From contig CAYRGQ010000015.1 of NCBI GenBank assembly GCA_964423925.1, forward strand, positions 1 to 64,000: a stretch of 64,000 bases of DNA, in the 5' to 3' direction. The position numbers and the translations under genes were made by a program. This DNA is from CAYRGQ01 sp964423925. Its GTDB lineage: Bacteria; Bacteroidota; Bacteroidia; Sphingobacteriales; Sphingobacteriaceae. Shown piece by piece: positions 27,981-37,140 of the stretch. The notes below the pieces were generated by a model, which had not been told where the DNA came from, did no database searches, and saw only the letters and a list, made by a program, of their open reading frames with translations. The stretch's first letter is position 1, and every line of letters starts with the position of its first letter.

Positions 27981-28291
27981 GTAAAATCCTCGGTCATCAG
28001 TAAATCACGTCCGCAACCGGAACGGGGTGTCCGTGCTGGCGATTGCGTGGCCGTAAAAATACAAAATCTTCGCGATTGTCCACTCGATTCGCCGGAATGC
28101 TGCGGGAGCCGAGCGCGGGGAAAGCCTGTGTTGGCCCACGCGCCCATGCGGAGGTTTCTGCTTGGAGTCCCTTCGCGAACGGGGCGGTTTTTGTGCGGTG
28201 TTAAGTTCGGTGTGATTGTTGCTAGAGAATAGGCAAGTTAAACCAATGCAGCGTATCGTCAATCCGTTAATTAACTGTTACTTTTACTGAC
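27981..28291. other. Intergenic region between parC and cotH-like gene
   Basis: About 310 bp without a credible gene; the ORFs here are antisense or random. Only a palindrome GTTAATTAAC at 28266-28275, 17 bp before the CotH start, stands out. No exact -7 box is seen for either gene. Confidence 0.4.
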
Positions 28292-29827
28292 ATGAAACCA
28301 CTTAGTATTCGATTTTTTCCCTTCTTGTTGTGTTTTATGACTCTTGCCTTTCAGGCTTGTGTTAAAGATGAGGTTGAGGATGGCGAAGCTGGCGACGGGC
28401 TCATTGCCTTTTCTTTCCCCAAAGCGCTTAACCCAGATCTCCAATACAGCGTCGGCGGCGAGATCGTGGGGGACACCATCTATGCGTACACGTTGGCGGG
28501 CACGGATATCAGTGCGTTGCGGCCACAGTTCCAGTTATCAGGTGTAGAGGTGGTGGTCAACGGCGTCGCTCAGGAGAGTGGCGTTAGTTCGCAAGATTTC
28601 ACCCAGCTTGTCGACTATTCTGTCCGGTTATTTAACGGAACGTTTAAGAAATATACGGTCAAGTTTTCGGATACGGGCTTGCCGGCCATCTACGTGTCCA
28701 CGGGTGGTGCGCCTATTACGAGCAAGGAAGACTACGTAGACGCCGAGATGCGGATTGTCCGTGGTTTTGGGAAGCAACCCTTGCATGTGGGCACACTAGG
28801 GATTCGCGGGCGGGGTAACTCGACTTGGCATATGCCGAAAAAGCCTTATCGGCTTCGGTTGGACGAGGGAGCCGCGTTGCTAGGCATGCCTTCGAACAGG
28901 CATTGGGCACTAATGGCGAACTATGCAGACCGGTCACTCATGCGTAACGACGTCGCGTTCGAAGTCAGTCGGCGGCTGGATGTGGAATACACGCCAAGAC
29001 AGGTGTATGTCGACCTTTTTCTCAACGGCGAGTACCTGGGCAACTACAACCTGACCGAACACATTCGGGAGGGCGCGGACCGGGTTAACATTGAGGAAGA
29101 AAATGGTGGGTTTATTCTGGAGGCCGATGGCTATGCCTCCCAAGAGCCAGAGCACTTTTTCACGCCGCGCGGCATGCCGATTACCATTAAATTCCCCGAT
29201 GAAGACGACATTAGCAGCGAGCAGCGCTCGTATATTACGAACCATTACCGGGCATTCGAAGAAGCGTTGTTTTCCGAGGATTTTGGTGGTGTCGATAACA
29301 ATTACCAGCAATATTTCGACCTGGAAAGCTTCGTCAACTATTACCTAGCCAACGAAATTACGGGCAATCCGGACCTTTGGTGGAGTATGAGGATGTATAA
29401 GCGCAACGCGTCGGACCCCAAAATTTACGTAGGCCCAGTATGGGATTTTGATTTGGCATTTAACAACGATAACCGATTAGGCGATGCGGTGCACAAGTCC
29501 ATGATTGAGGACGCTCATGACCCTAAGATGTGGATACGGCGCATAGCCGAGGACCCGGCGTTCAGGCAGGCCGTCCGCGAACGATGGAACGAAGTGAAAA
29601 GCGCGCAGATGGCTTCTATTATCGACTATGTAGAACAACAAGCCGCTAAACTCGATCACAGCCAACGATTTAATTTCCAGCGTTGGCCTATTCTATCCGA
29701 CCAGGGCATTCACCTCAGTTGGTACATTGGCAGTACGTATCCGGACTACACGAATTTTCTAAAAACCTATTTAGACGCGCGTATGCGCTGGCTGGATGGG
29801 TACATCAATGGTCCGGCGTTTGACTAG
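28292..29827 (+). CDS. CotH kinase family lipoprotein
   Basis: A 511-aa predicted lipoprotein (lipobox FQAC, Cys23). An N-terminal beta-sandwich of roughly 110 residues (DUF5018-like) precedes a CotH domain (PF08757): GIRGRGNSTW, KKPYRLRL, HWALMANYADRSLMRND, GEYLGNYNLTEHI and the acidic VGPVWDFDLAF. CotH in Bacillus is a protein kinase of spore-coat proteins. In Bacteroidota such lipoproteins are frequent near the surface and their targets are unknown. It appears monocistronic. Confidence 0.88.
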   Translation: MKPLSIRFFPFLLCFMTLAFQACVKDEVEDGEAGDGLIAFSFPKALNPDLQYSVGGEIVGDTIYAYTLAGTDISALRPQFQLSGVEVVVNGVAQESGVSSQDFTQLVDYSVRLFNGTFKKYTVKFSDTGLPAIYVSTGGAPITSKEDYVDAEMRIVRGFGKQPLHVGTLGIRGRGNSTWHMPKKPYRLRLDEGAALLGMPSNRHWALMANYADRSLMRNDVAFEVSRRLDVEYTPRQVYVDLFLNGEYLGNYNLTEHIREGADRVNIEEENGGFILEADGYASQEPEHFFTPRGMPITIKFPDEDDISSEQRSYITNHYRAFEEALFSEDFGGVDNNYQQYFDLESFVNYYLANEITGNPDLWWSMRMYKRNASDPKIYVGPVWDFDLAFNNDNRLGDAVHKSMIEDAHDPKMWIRRIAEDPAFRQAVRERWNEVKSAQMASIIDYVEQQAAKLDHSQRFNFQRWPILSDQGIHLSWYIGSTYPDYTNFLKTYLDARMRWLDGYINGPAFD

Positions 29828-29929
29828 GCTCTTTATCGTGGTTCACGCTGTGCGGGACTAAACTTTTGCCGCCATGATTCGTCTTAACCCAATAACCGTG
29901 GCTCGTTTGGAGGTGCGGCACGAAAACGC

Positions 29930-31705
29930 ATGAAGATACTCTGGAAATACTTATACCCCCATCGAAAATACATTTTCATCGCATTGGTGCTGGCTGCAGC
30001 CGCTCAATTGCTCAGCATGATCGACCCGATTATCTTCGGCAAGATTATCGACGACTATGCGAATAACACGGGCGGGCGCAGCCAGCAGGAGCTCGTGAAC
30101 GGTGTGCTGTTTTGGTTGGGCGTAGCGGTGGCGATTGCTATTCTGGCCCGGCTGGCGCGTGCGTTCCAAGACTACGTGATGCGTCTGGCGGTGCAGCGTT
30201 TCGGGATGCAAATCTTCAATGATGGGCTAAAGCAGACATTGCGCCTATCGTTTCAGGAATATGAGGAACAGCGCAGCGGCGAAACGCTGGCTGTACTGCA
30301 GAAAGTTCGAACGGATACCGAGCGTTTCATTAGCTCGTTTATCAATATCCTGTTTTCCTCACTCGTGGGATTTGGCTTCTTGATTTGGTATTCGGTTACC
30401 AAGCATTGGGCAATGATTCCCATTTTTCTCATCGGATTTGTCGTGATTGGGTCCATTACCAGCATCCTCAGTCGAAAGATAAAGACCGTGCAACGTCGCA
30501 TAAATCGGGAGACCACGCAGATGTCGGGCATCATCACGGAGTCGCTTCGCAATATTGAGCTTGTCAAAAGCCTCGGCCTTACCTATCCAGAGGTGCGGCG
30601 GATGCGGGTGCACACCCAGGCTATTTTCGATTTAGAAATGTTCAAAACGCGCCAGGTCCGATTCCTGGCGTTTTTGCAGGGAACGACGCTCAATCTTCTG
30701 CGGCAGTCGGTGCTCTTTGCGCTATTGTGGCTTATTTTTCGCGATGTGCTGACGCCGGGCGAGCTGATAGCCATGCAATTTATCTCAACGTCGATCTTCA
30801 TGCCGCTACAAGATGTCGGTAGTATCATTATCCACTATAGAGAGGCCGAATCGTCGTTGACTATGTTTGACAAGCTCATGAAAAAACCGATTGAGCAGCG
30901 CCCCGAGCATCCCACGGAACTGGGCCCGCTCAGCGAGATCGTGTTTGATCGCGTCGTCTTTCGCCATAGGACGGCAACTTACAATGCCATAGACGATATT
31001 TCGATCGAGGTGCGCGCGGGTGAGACCGTCGCGTTTGTAGGTCCTTCGGGGTCGGGGAAGTCCACGTTGGTTAAGTTGCTCGTGGGGCTATACCGCCCGG
31101 TATCGGGGCGGGTTCTTTTCAACGGGATCAGTGCCGAAGCCATTCGATATAACGAGATGCGCCGACAGATCGGCTTTGTCACCCAAGACACGCAGTTGTT
31201 CGCGGGAACCATACGCGACAACCTTACTTTCGTTAAGCCTGACGCGACCGATACGGAGATTCTGGAGGCCTTGCACAAAGCGAGTTGCGACGCGCTGCTC
31301 GCCCGCAGCGAAAAAGGTATCAACACCATGCTGGGCGAGGGCGGGCTGAAGCTGTCGGGTGGAGAAAAGCAACGTATTTCTATTGCACGGGCCCTGATTC
31401 GACAGCCCCGGTTACTGATTTTTGACGAGGCGACCAGCGCTTTGGATTCGCTTACCGAGGAAACCATCACCCAGACAGTTAGGGAAATATCCGGACGTAA
31501 GGAGCAGATTACTATACTCATCGCCCACCGCCTTTCCACGGTAATGCACGCCGACCGGATCGTGGTGCTGGAGAAAGGCCGCATCGCCGAAGAGGGTAGC
31601 CATGATGAACTTGTGGACGCCAAGGGCTTGTACTACGCCATGTGGCGCCAGCAAATCGGCGAGCGTCGCGACGAGCTCTCGGAGGTCGACGCGCCGCTGG
31701 GTTAG
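29930..31705 (+). CDS. ABC exporter, fused permease-ATPase
   Basis: A 591-aa half-transporter. An N-terminal six-helix exporter domain (about residues 15-300) precedes the nucleotide-binding domain with Walker A GPSGSGKST (about 370), Q-loop GFVTQDTQLF, signature LSGGEKQRISIARAL, Walker B LLIFDEATSALD and H-loop IAHRLST. It works as a dimer and exports lipids, peptides or drugs (MsbA/BmrA-like). Substrate not deducible. It lies 102 bp after the CotH gene on the same strand and has no peptidase C39 domain, so it is not an obvious bacteriocin exporter. Confidence 0.92.
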   Translation: MKILWKYLYPHRKYIFIALVLAAAAQLLSMIDPIIFGKIIDDYANNTGGRSQQELVNGVLFWLGVAVAIAILARLARAFQDYVMRLAVQRFGMQIFNDGLKQTLRLSFQEYEEQRSGETLAVLQKVRTDTERFISSFINILFSSLVGFGFLIWYSVTKHWAMIPIFLIGFVVIGSITSILSRKIKTVQRRINRETTQMSGIITESLRNIELVKSLGLTYPEVRRMRVHTQAIFDLEMFKTRQVRFLAFLQGTTLNLLRQSVLFALLWLIFRDVLTPGELIAMQFISTSIFMPLQDVGSIIIHYREAESSLTMFDKLMKKPIEQRPEHPTELGPLSEIVFDRVVFRHRTATYNAIDDISIEVRAGETVAFVGPSGSGKSTLVKLLVGLYRPVSGRVLFNGISAEAIRYNEMRRQIGFVTQDTQLFAGTIRDNLTFVKPDATDTEILEALHKASCDALLARSEKGINTMLGEGGLKLSGGEKQRISIARALIRQPRLLIFDEATSALDSLTEETITQTVREISGRKEQITILIAHRLSTVMHADRIVVLEKGRIAEEGSHDELVDAKGLYYAMWRQQIGERRDELSEVDAPLG

Positions 31706-31708
31706 GCG

Positions 31709-32584
31709 TTAGTCTTCCAGGTATCCAAAGCGTCCTAAGTTAAAATCTTCGTAGGCCTGGGCCAGCTCCTCGCGCGTATTCATCACAAACGGGCCTTGCG
31801 CGGCGATGGGCTCGTTGAGCGGTTCACCACCCAGTACCAAGATCGTCGCCTGTTCGGAGGCTTCGATGGAAATGGATTCACCTTGCCGGCCGAATACGGC
31901 GAAATGATCTGTGGGAACGTCCGTCTCACCGTTTACACGGATGGATCCTTCGATGACGAGTAGTGCGGCGGTATAGTGAGCGGGGAGCTCGAATACCGCT
32001 TTTCCGCCGGCATTCAACCGCATATCATAGAGATGCACGGGCGAAAACGTAGAGGCGGAGCCCGCTACATCACCGTACTGCCCAGCAATCACTTTCACGT
32101 AGCCACCGTCGTCCGGCAGTTGAAACCGGTTGACGTCCTGGTCGTTCAGGTTTTGGTATTTTGGCTGGCTGTGTTTCGCGTTGGCGGGCAAATTCACCCA
32201 CAGTTGTACCATCTGAAATTCGCCTCCCGTCCGGCTAAATTCCTCTTCATGATATTCTTTGTGGAGAATGCCAGCTCCGGCCGTCATCCATTGTACACCG
32301 CCTTCGTCAATTACTCCGCTGCTGCCAATGCTGTCGTGGTGCGCGATGCGTCCTCGGTAGGCAATCGTTACCGTTTCAAACCCCTTATGCGGGTGGGCAC
32401 CGACACCTCGGGGCTTTGCCGACGGGGCGAATTTGAATTTGGAGTTGTAGTCCATGACTAGGAATGGGTCCATTCGCTGCATGGAAAACCCTTGTCTGGG
32501 AATGAAGTTATGCACCCGAAAGCCGTTGCCTACATAATGGGGCTGAGCGGGTGCGACTACGCGTTCGATGTGTTTTGTTGCCAT
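31709..32584 (-). CDS. Pirin family protein
   Basis: A 291-aa bicupin. The metal-binding motif set of pirins is present: FLVMDYNSK, GVGAHPHKGFETVTI, AHHDS and the second cluster GILHKEYHEEE, all in the N-terminal cupin. Bacterial pirins include quercetin 2,3-dioxygenases and redox-linked regulators. The actual role here is unknown. It shares the strand with the Crp/Fnr regulator 118 bp upstream, which may control it, but it also has its own -7 box. Confidence 0.93.
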   Translation of the reverse strand: MATKHIERVVAPAQPHYVGNGFRVHNFIPRQGFSMQRMDPFLVMDYNSKFKFAPSAKPRGVGAHPHKGFETVTIAYRGRIAHHDSIGSSGVIDEGGVQWMTAGAGILHKEYHEEEFSRTGGEFQMVQLWVNLPANAKHSQPKYQNLNDQDVNRFQLPDDGGYVKVIAGQYGDVAGSASTFSPVHLYDMRLNAGGKAVFELPAHYTAALLVIEGSIRVNGETDVPTDHFAVFGRQGESISIEASEQATILVLGGEPLNEPIAAQGPFVMNTREELAQAYEDFNLGRFGYLED

Positions 32585-32611
32585 GATTTTGTTCCTCTCT
32601 TAAACGTTAAG

Positions 32612-32619
32612 CAAAGGTA
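32612..32619 (-). promoter_or_regulatory. Bacteroidota -7 promoter box (pirin)
   Basis: Reads TACCTTTG on the minus strand, 27 bp upstream of the pirin start codon. Confidence 0.55.
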
Positions 32620-32702
32620 ACCCATGGCGCTTTTTTTGCCGTTGACGTATGATAAGAAGTAAACACGAGTACGCGCATCCATGTTGTCGGTTGAACTGTA
32701 GC

Positions 32703-33296
32703 TTATTTCTTTACGTGTTTTCTGGCCAACTCCTTGCGAACACGGCTAAGGCTTTCGGGCGTGATACCTAAGTAGGAAGCGATCATCCATTGGGGCACGC
32801 GTAACATGAGGTCGGGGTATTGCCGCACAAAATCAACATAACGCTCTTCGGCCGAGGCACCCAACAACGCGTTGATGCGCATCTGTTGGTGGCGAATATG
32901 GTTGTGCAAAGCCAACTCGTTGTTCTGCAGGTAGGCTGGACTGATTTCGGCAAGCTGGCAGCTAAAATTGTTGTCCAGCAAGATTGCTGTCGTGTCCTCG
33001 ATGGCGTCAACGAACAGTACCGTCGGTTCATTGAAGTAGGCGCTGCTGCGGTCGTTGATGATCCAGCTTTCCGGTGCGAATTGGATGATATGCGTTTTGC
33101 CCGATTCGTTAATCGTGTAGGCTCTTAACAGACCCGATTCGACAAAAAAAGTATGCTTGCATACCTCGCCAGGGCGCATTAATATCCGTCCTTTGCCATA
33201 TTGTTTGATGGTGAGGGTCGGTTGTAGCGCCTCAAACTGCTCACTGGTCAAGGACCCGTTCTGAGTGAGGTACTTTTTAAAGTTTTCCATATTCAT
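32703..33296 (-). CDS. Crp/Fnr family transcriptional regulator
   Basis: A 197-aa regulator with an N-terminal cyclic-nucleotide-type beta-barrel (KGRILMRPGEVCKHTFFVESGLLRAYTINESGK) and a C-terminal winged helix with recognition segment ASYLGITPESLSRVRKEL. It lacks the Fnr cysteine cluster and the cAMP-contact RxA motif, so the ligand is unknown; this is a common Bacteroidota subtype. Its position upstream of pirin on the same strand suggests it regulates that gene. Confidence 0.9.
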   Translation of the reverse strand: MNMENFKKYLTQNGSLTSEQFEALQPTLTIKQYGKGRILMRPGEVCKHTFFVESGLLRAYTINESGKTHIIQFAPESWIINDRSSAYFNEPTVLFVDAIEDTTAILLDNNFSCQLAEISPAYLQNNELALHNHIRHQQMRINALLGASAEERYVDFVRQYPDLMLRVPQWMIASYLGITPESLSRVRKELARKHVKK

Positions 33297-33448
33297 GCTC
33301 TAGCCCGCTGTCGGTGCGATGGGTCGCTAAAGATACGGATTTGGGCTGGAAACACACGGGGGTGAGGGGGCGGCCGGCACAGGGAATTTTTCCTGCCCCT
33401 ACGCGATCGCTCGCAGTTTATGCGTATCTTCGGTTAGGAATATTGCAA

Positions 33449-34006
33449 ATGAAGGAAACGGAGTTTACCAACGGCCCAATCAATCCGGACGCCCTGCCTC
33501 GCTACGAGGAGGTGGCCATCCATCCCATAGCTCCCTCGTATTGGTACGTTATCGTCATCAATATCGCCATCGTCACGTTGATTATCGGGGGAGCCGGCTC
33601 TTTCGTGCTGTTTTCTGCAGGTTCGGCTTTGCTGGCAGCTGGGGTATTGGGCGCGTGGTTGCTGTTTATGCTGGCGCAGTTGCTGGTACGACGAACGGCA
33701 TTCCGCAAACGGGGCTACGCGTTGCGGGAGCGTGACGTTATCTACCGCAGGGGCTTGTTGGCAACGGTCACGACGATTGTACCATTCAATCGAATACAGC
33801 ACGTATCGATTAATGAGGGTGTGCTTTCCCGGCGGTTTGGGCTCGCCCAGTTGCAACTGTTCACCGCCGGTGGTTCGTCAGCAAATATGGTCATTTCAGG
33901 ACTGCCCAAAGCGGAAGCCGAACGCATCAAAACCTTTATCATGGGCAATATCCATCCGATGGAAAAGGTGGTGTCAGACGTCCAACGAGAATCGGAAAAT
34001 GACTGA
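33449..34006 (+). CDS. YdbS-like bacterial PH-domain membrane protein
   Basis: About 185 aa with two membrane helices (around residues 28-47 and 52-72) followed by one bPH2 domain (GYALRERDVIYRRGLLATVTTIVPFNRIQHV). The start at 33449 (MKETEFTNG) is chosen because the in-frame extension to 33314 overlaps the divergent promoter region of the Crp gene. A near-consensus box (TATCTTCG) lies 18-25 bp upstream. In Bacillus, YdbS and YdbT are made as a pair and have been linked to antimicrobial tolerance. It overlaps the next gene by 8 bp. Confidence 0.85.
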   Translation: MKETEFTNGPINPDALPRYEEVAIHPIAPSYWYVIVINIAIVTLIIGGAGSFVLFSAGSALLAAGVLGAWLLFMLAQLLVRRTAFRKRGYALRERDVIYRRGLLATVTTIVPFNRIQHVSINEGVLSRRFGLAQLQLFTAGGSSANMVISGLPKAEAERIKTFIMGNIHPMEKVVSDVQRESEND

Positions 34007-35513
34007 CGGCACACCCCCATACGGATTTTTCGATACGCCGCAGCGCCAGTCGTCCATCGGGATATTTGTTGAAGCAGGGTACTTGGCCTATCGTTTTGGC
34101 AGGGCCTTCTGGGTATTGCTGCTGTATTTTTTTGTCAAGCCCATTGATGTGCCGGTAGCGTACGTGGTGCTGGGTGTCGCGGCTGTTTTAGGCCTAATTG
34201 GCCTCGCGGGTTATTTGGTTTTTCGCAATTTCTATTTTCATATCGATCGCGAGCGAGGCGAATTCGTATTGCAGCGCGGTGTGCTGGCCAAAAAGCGTAC
34301 GGCGTTTCAACTCGATCGAATCCAGCAGGTAAACATTAGCCAAAGCCTCTTGCAAAAGTTGGCCCAGGTGTATGGCGTGGAGATTGAAACAGCCGGGAGT
34401 TCCAAAAGCGAGGCGCGCATCCGAGCCGTGTCCTATCCCGTGGCCAAGGCACTGCAGGCTAGCCTCCTTGCAGCGACGGACGACACGCCAGCGGCCGCAG
34501 ATGAGAAATTCGCTCCGTGGGCCGATGCGGAAGGGTCACCCTTAGTTTCCATCAGCCCTGCCACCCTGTTTAAGGTGGGCATTACTTCCAAGTATGTGGA
34601 GAGCTTTTTTATACTTCTTGCTTTCTTCGTAGGTATATATAACAATATCCGCGATGTATTGCAGTTAGACGAGGGCAGCAGTGACCGTTTTGACGCGTAC
34701 GTAGGGTCCTTTTTTGTGCTGAAAGTGCTGGCGATGTTTTTAGGTGCACTCATGCTCCTCACCGTGCTATTCAATTTGGTGCGCACGCTGGTTACTTACT
34801 TTGGTTTTTCGGTGCACCGGGGAGCCAAGGGACTGAGTATTTCGTACGGTTTGGTTAACAGCCGCACCATACTGTTGTACCCAAAAAAAGTGCAGATGCT
34901 CGTTTTGGTGTCGAACTACTTCCAGCGCAAGATGGACTTGCGTTGGATGACCATCCGTCAGGCATCGGCCGTGCAGCAGGAAAATGTCAATTCTCACATT
35001 CAAATACCGGGGAGCAGCGCATCGGAAAGTGAAGCCATCATGCGGTTTGTGCTCGGCCGCGTTCCCGAAAAGGGAGCGGCCTTGGTTCCCAATTACCGCA
35101 AATGGGTTATGGAGGCGAGCGTTTTTATCGGAATTCCTTTTTTGGCATTTGCTGTTTTCACATTTTTTATGGGCTTAAATTGGGGCGTGCTCCTGTCTGC
35201 ATTGGTGTATGGGGTGCTGGCGGCTATAGCGATTGCGGTGAGCTACCGACGCGCTCGGCTGTTTGTAAATGACGACTTCGTTATCCAGCGACATGGGATT
35301 TGGGAGGTGCATACCATCATCATCGAACCCCACAAAATCCAGAGTATTGCCACTACGCAGTATCGCTGGCAGCGACGGGCGAACGTAGGCCACCTCAGTA
35401 TTCGGACAGCTAGCGGCAAGCTCGTTTTTCGCTTTGGTGATTTCGATCAAATACGGGCGTATGTAGACCGGTGGCTCTACCAGGTGGAGTCGTCAACCAA
35501 GCCCTGGATGTAG
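33999..35513 (+). CDS. YdbT-like protein with three bacterial PH domains
   Basis: About 504 aa: membrane hairpins alternate with three bPH2 units, recognisable from repeated patterns such as RERGEFVLQRGVLAKKRTAFQLDRIQQVNI, HRGAKGLSISYGLVN and VNDDFVIQRHGIWEVHTIIIEPHKIQ. The start at 33999 lies 8 bp inside the upstream gene, consistent with translational coupling. It is partner of the YdbS-like protein at the cytoplasmic membrane. No enzyme activity is known for the family. Confidence 0.87.
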   Translation: MTDGTPPYGFFDTPQRQSSIGIFVEAGYLAYRFGRAFWVLLLYFFVKPIDVPVAYVVLGVAAVLGLIGLAGYLVFRNFYFHIDRERGEFVLQRGVLAKKRTAFQLDRIQQVNISQSLLQKLAQVYGVEIETAGSSKSEARIRAVSYPVAKALQASLLAATDDTPAAADEKFAPWADAEGSPLVSISPATLFKVGITSKYVESFFILLAFFVGIYNNIRDVLQLDEGSSDRFDAYVGSFFVLKVLAMFLGALMLLTVLFNLVRTLVTYFGFSVHRGAKGLSISYGLVNSRTILLYPKKVQMLVLVSNYFQRKMDLRWMTIRQASAVQQENVNSHIQIPGSSASESEAIMRFVLGRVPEKGAALVPNYRKWVMEASVFIGIPFLAFAVFTFFMGLNWGVLLSALVYGVLAAIAIAVSYRRARLFVNDDFVIQRHGIWEVHTIIIEPHKIQSIATTQYRWQRRANVGHLSIRTASGKLVFRFGDFDQIRAYVDRWLYQVESSTKPWM

Positions 35514-35517
35514 CGTG

Positions 35518-36261
35518 TTATGGCGCGGGCGACGTTAAATCGCCCAAAATCCTTACCCGGTAGCAATTCATGGTCGTGCTCCCCAGCTGACGCAGTAGGC
35601 GGTAATTCACCACGGCTCCGATAGCGGCGCCTATGATGGGGATAAGTTGCGCCATCTTTGCTAGGTCGATGTAATCCCGATACTCCTGCTGGAAGGTCCG
35701 CCAGTCAAAGTGTTCGATATTGTCGGGCAGGCTATCGGCGTATGCCTCCCAGTTGAGGATGCGTTCGTATACCTTGCGGCGGTGTTGATGGCTGGAAAAA
35801 GCCAGCTGGAAAGCCGTTAGCATGAAGAGGCGTTCCTTATATTCGCTCGTATCGTAGCCATAAGTTGCCGCAATGTCATAAAGCATTTTGATTTTGATGG
35901 CCAACAGCGCCGGAAAATCTGCGATGCCCATAAGGATGCCGCCGGCCCCCGTGATGGCCCCTTCGATGGATGCGGTTTTCTGATAATTACTGATCAAGGT
36001 CTTGATGTACGCCTCGCGCACTTGGAAGCTGGCGTACGAACGCTTGGCCGTAGAAGTGTACTTGGCACCAAAGAGTATCGCCTTAATCATTTTCTCGATG
36101 GCGACGGTAATCGCGATATGTACCTTTTCGGGAATCAGGTTGTTTAGCCGTGTTTGGATGTTTTTGGCCAGCACGTTTCCCATAGGCTCTTTTTTGGTTA
36201 TTTTATACTTCCAAAAGCCCAGTTCGATCTCCAGCCGCTTGCGGTATTCAGATGTTATCAT
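35518..36261 (-). CDS. EcsC family protein
   Basis: A 247-aa member of the EcsC family (named after B. subtilis EcsC, of unknown biochemical role). The characteristic glycine-rich hydrophobic stretch GAITGAGGILMGIADFPALLAIKIKML is near residues 103-130, followed by YGYDTSEYKERLFMLTAF and a second hydrophobic patch IPIIGAAIGAVVNYRLL. It probably associates peripherally with the membrane. It ends 4 bp from the convergent YdbT-like gene. Confidence 0.85.
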   Translation of the reverse strand: MITSEYRKRLEIELGFWKYKITKKEPMGNVLAKNIQTRLNNLIPEKVHIAITVAIEKMIKAILFGAKYTSTAKRSYASFQVREAYIKTLISNYQKTASIEGAITGAGGILMGIADFPALLAIKIKMLYDIAATYGYDTSEYKERLFMLTAFQLAFSSHQHRRKVYERILNWEAYADSLPDNIEHFDWRTFQQEYRDYIDLAKMAQLIPIIGAAIGAVVNYRLLRQLGSTTMNCYRVRILGDLTSPAP

Positions 36262-36369
36262 GTGGTTTTTGGATGTGTCGTGTGCGACATTGTTACAGGT
36301 AAACCTTTGGAAATGAACAGTAAAATTTATGGTAATTAAAAAAATGGATTGGTATTTGCTAAAAACTAT

Positions 36370-36377
36370 TAATTTTG
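36370..36377 (+). promoter_or_regulatory. Bacteroidota -7 promoter box (peroxiredoxin)
   Basis: TAATTTTG, 44 bp upstream of the start codon. A purine-rich AGGAGG at 36412-36417 just before the ATG is an unusually good Shine-Dalgarno sequence for this genome. Confidence 0.5.
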
Positions 36378-36421
36378 TAGATATTGTAGGCTATTGATAA
36401 TAAACAGTTATAGGAGGTAAT

Positions 36422-37057
36422 ATGAGTTTAAGACTGGGGGATACTGCCCCGAATTTCCAAGCCAAGACGACGATTGGCGATATTGATTTTTATGAATACA
36501 CCGAGGGTAGCTGGGCATTGCTGTTTTCGCATCCGGCTGACTACACACCGGTGTGCACGACCGAGCTCGGCCGCACCGCCTCGCTCAAAAGCGAGTTTGA
36601 CAAGCGTGGTGTTAAGGTGCTTGCGCTGAGCGTTGATCCGTTGGATCAGCACGTTGGCTGGATTGAAGATATCAATGAAACACAAAACACGGAGGTGAAT
36701 TTTCCGCTGATTGCTGATGAGGACCGAAAAGTTTCGGAACTATACGGCATGATTCACCCCAATGCCTCGGCCACCGCAACGGTAAGGTCTGTGTATATCA
36801 TTGGTCCGGATCGCAAAATTAAGCTTACCCTGACCTATCCCGCTTCAACGGGGCGCAACTTCCAGGAGATCTTGCGGGTGATTGATTCCTTACAGTTGAC
36901 TGCGGATTACAGCGTAGCTACGCCAGCAGATTGGAACCATGGCGATGACGTGATTGTCGTGCCGGCCATCCCGACGGAAGAAATTCCAGAGCGGTTCCCT
37001 AAGGGGCACAAAGTCATCAAGCCCTACCTGCGTACGACGCCGCAGCCTAATATATAG
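36422..37057 (+). CDS. 1-Cys peroxiredoxin (Prx6-like)
   Basis: A 211-aa peroxiredoxin that reduces H2O2 and organic peroxides. The peroxidatic Cys is in PADYTPVCTTELG (C45) and is the only cysteine in the protein, so it must be resolved by an external thiol. The long C-terminal dimerisation part (SVATPADWNHGDD, FPKGHKVIKPYLR) is typical of the Prx6 group. A near-perfect AGGAGG ribosome binding site precedes the start, suggesting high expression. Monocistronic with its own terminator. Confidence 0.95.
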   Translation: MSLRLGDTAPNFQAKTTIGDIDFYEYTEGSWALLFSHPADYTPVCTTELGRTASLKSEFDKRGVKVLALSVDPLDQHVGWIEDINETQNTEVNFPLIADEDRKVSELYGMIHPNASATATVRSVYIIGPDRKIKLTLTYPASTGRNFQEILRVIDSLQLTADYSVATPADWNHGDDVIVVPAIPTEEIPERFPKGHKVIKPYLRTTPQPNI

Positions 37058-37073
37058 GATGCGGACATGGCAT

Positions 37074-37116
37074 AAAAGGCGAGTGGCCACCCTCAGGGTA
37101 GCCACTCGCCTTTTTT
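37074..37116. terminator. Bidirectional terminator
   Basis: AAAAGGCGAGTGGC pairs with GCCACTCGCCTTTT, with an inner ACCC/GGGT extension, followed by a T tract. It lies between the peroxiredoxin and the convergent protease gene. Confidence 0.92.
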
Positions 37117-37140
37117 GTTTCACGAAGTCACTGTTTTATT

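Noticed and set aside
29930..31705. ABC exporter as the bacteriocin exporter of the peptide locus
   Set aside because: It lies 14 kb away, lacks a C39 peptidase domain and has no shared regulatory site, so there is no evidence for a link.
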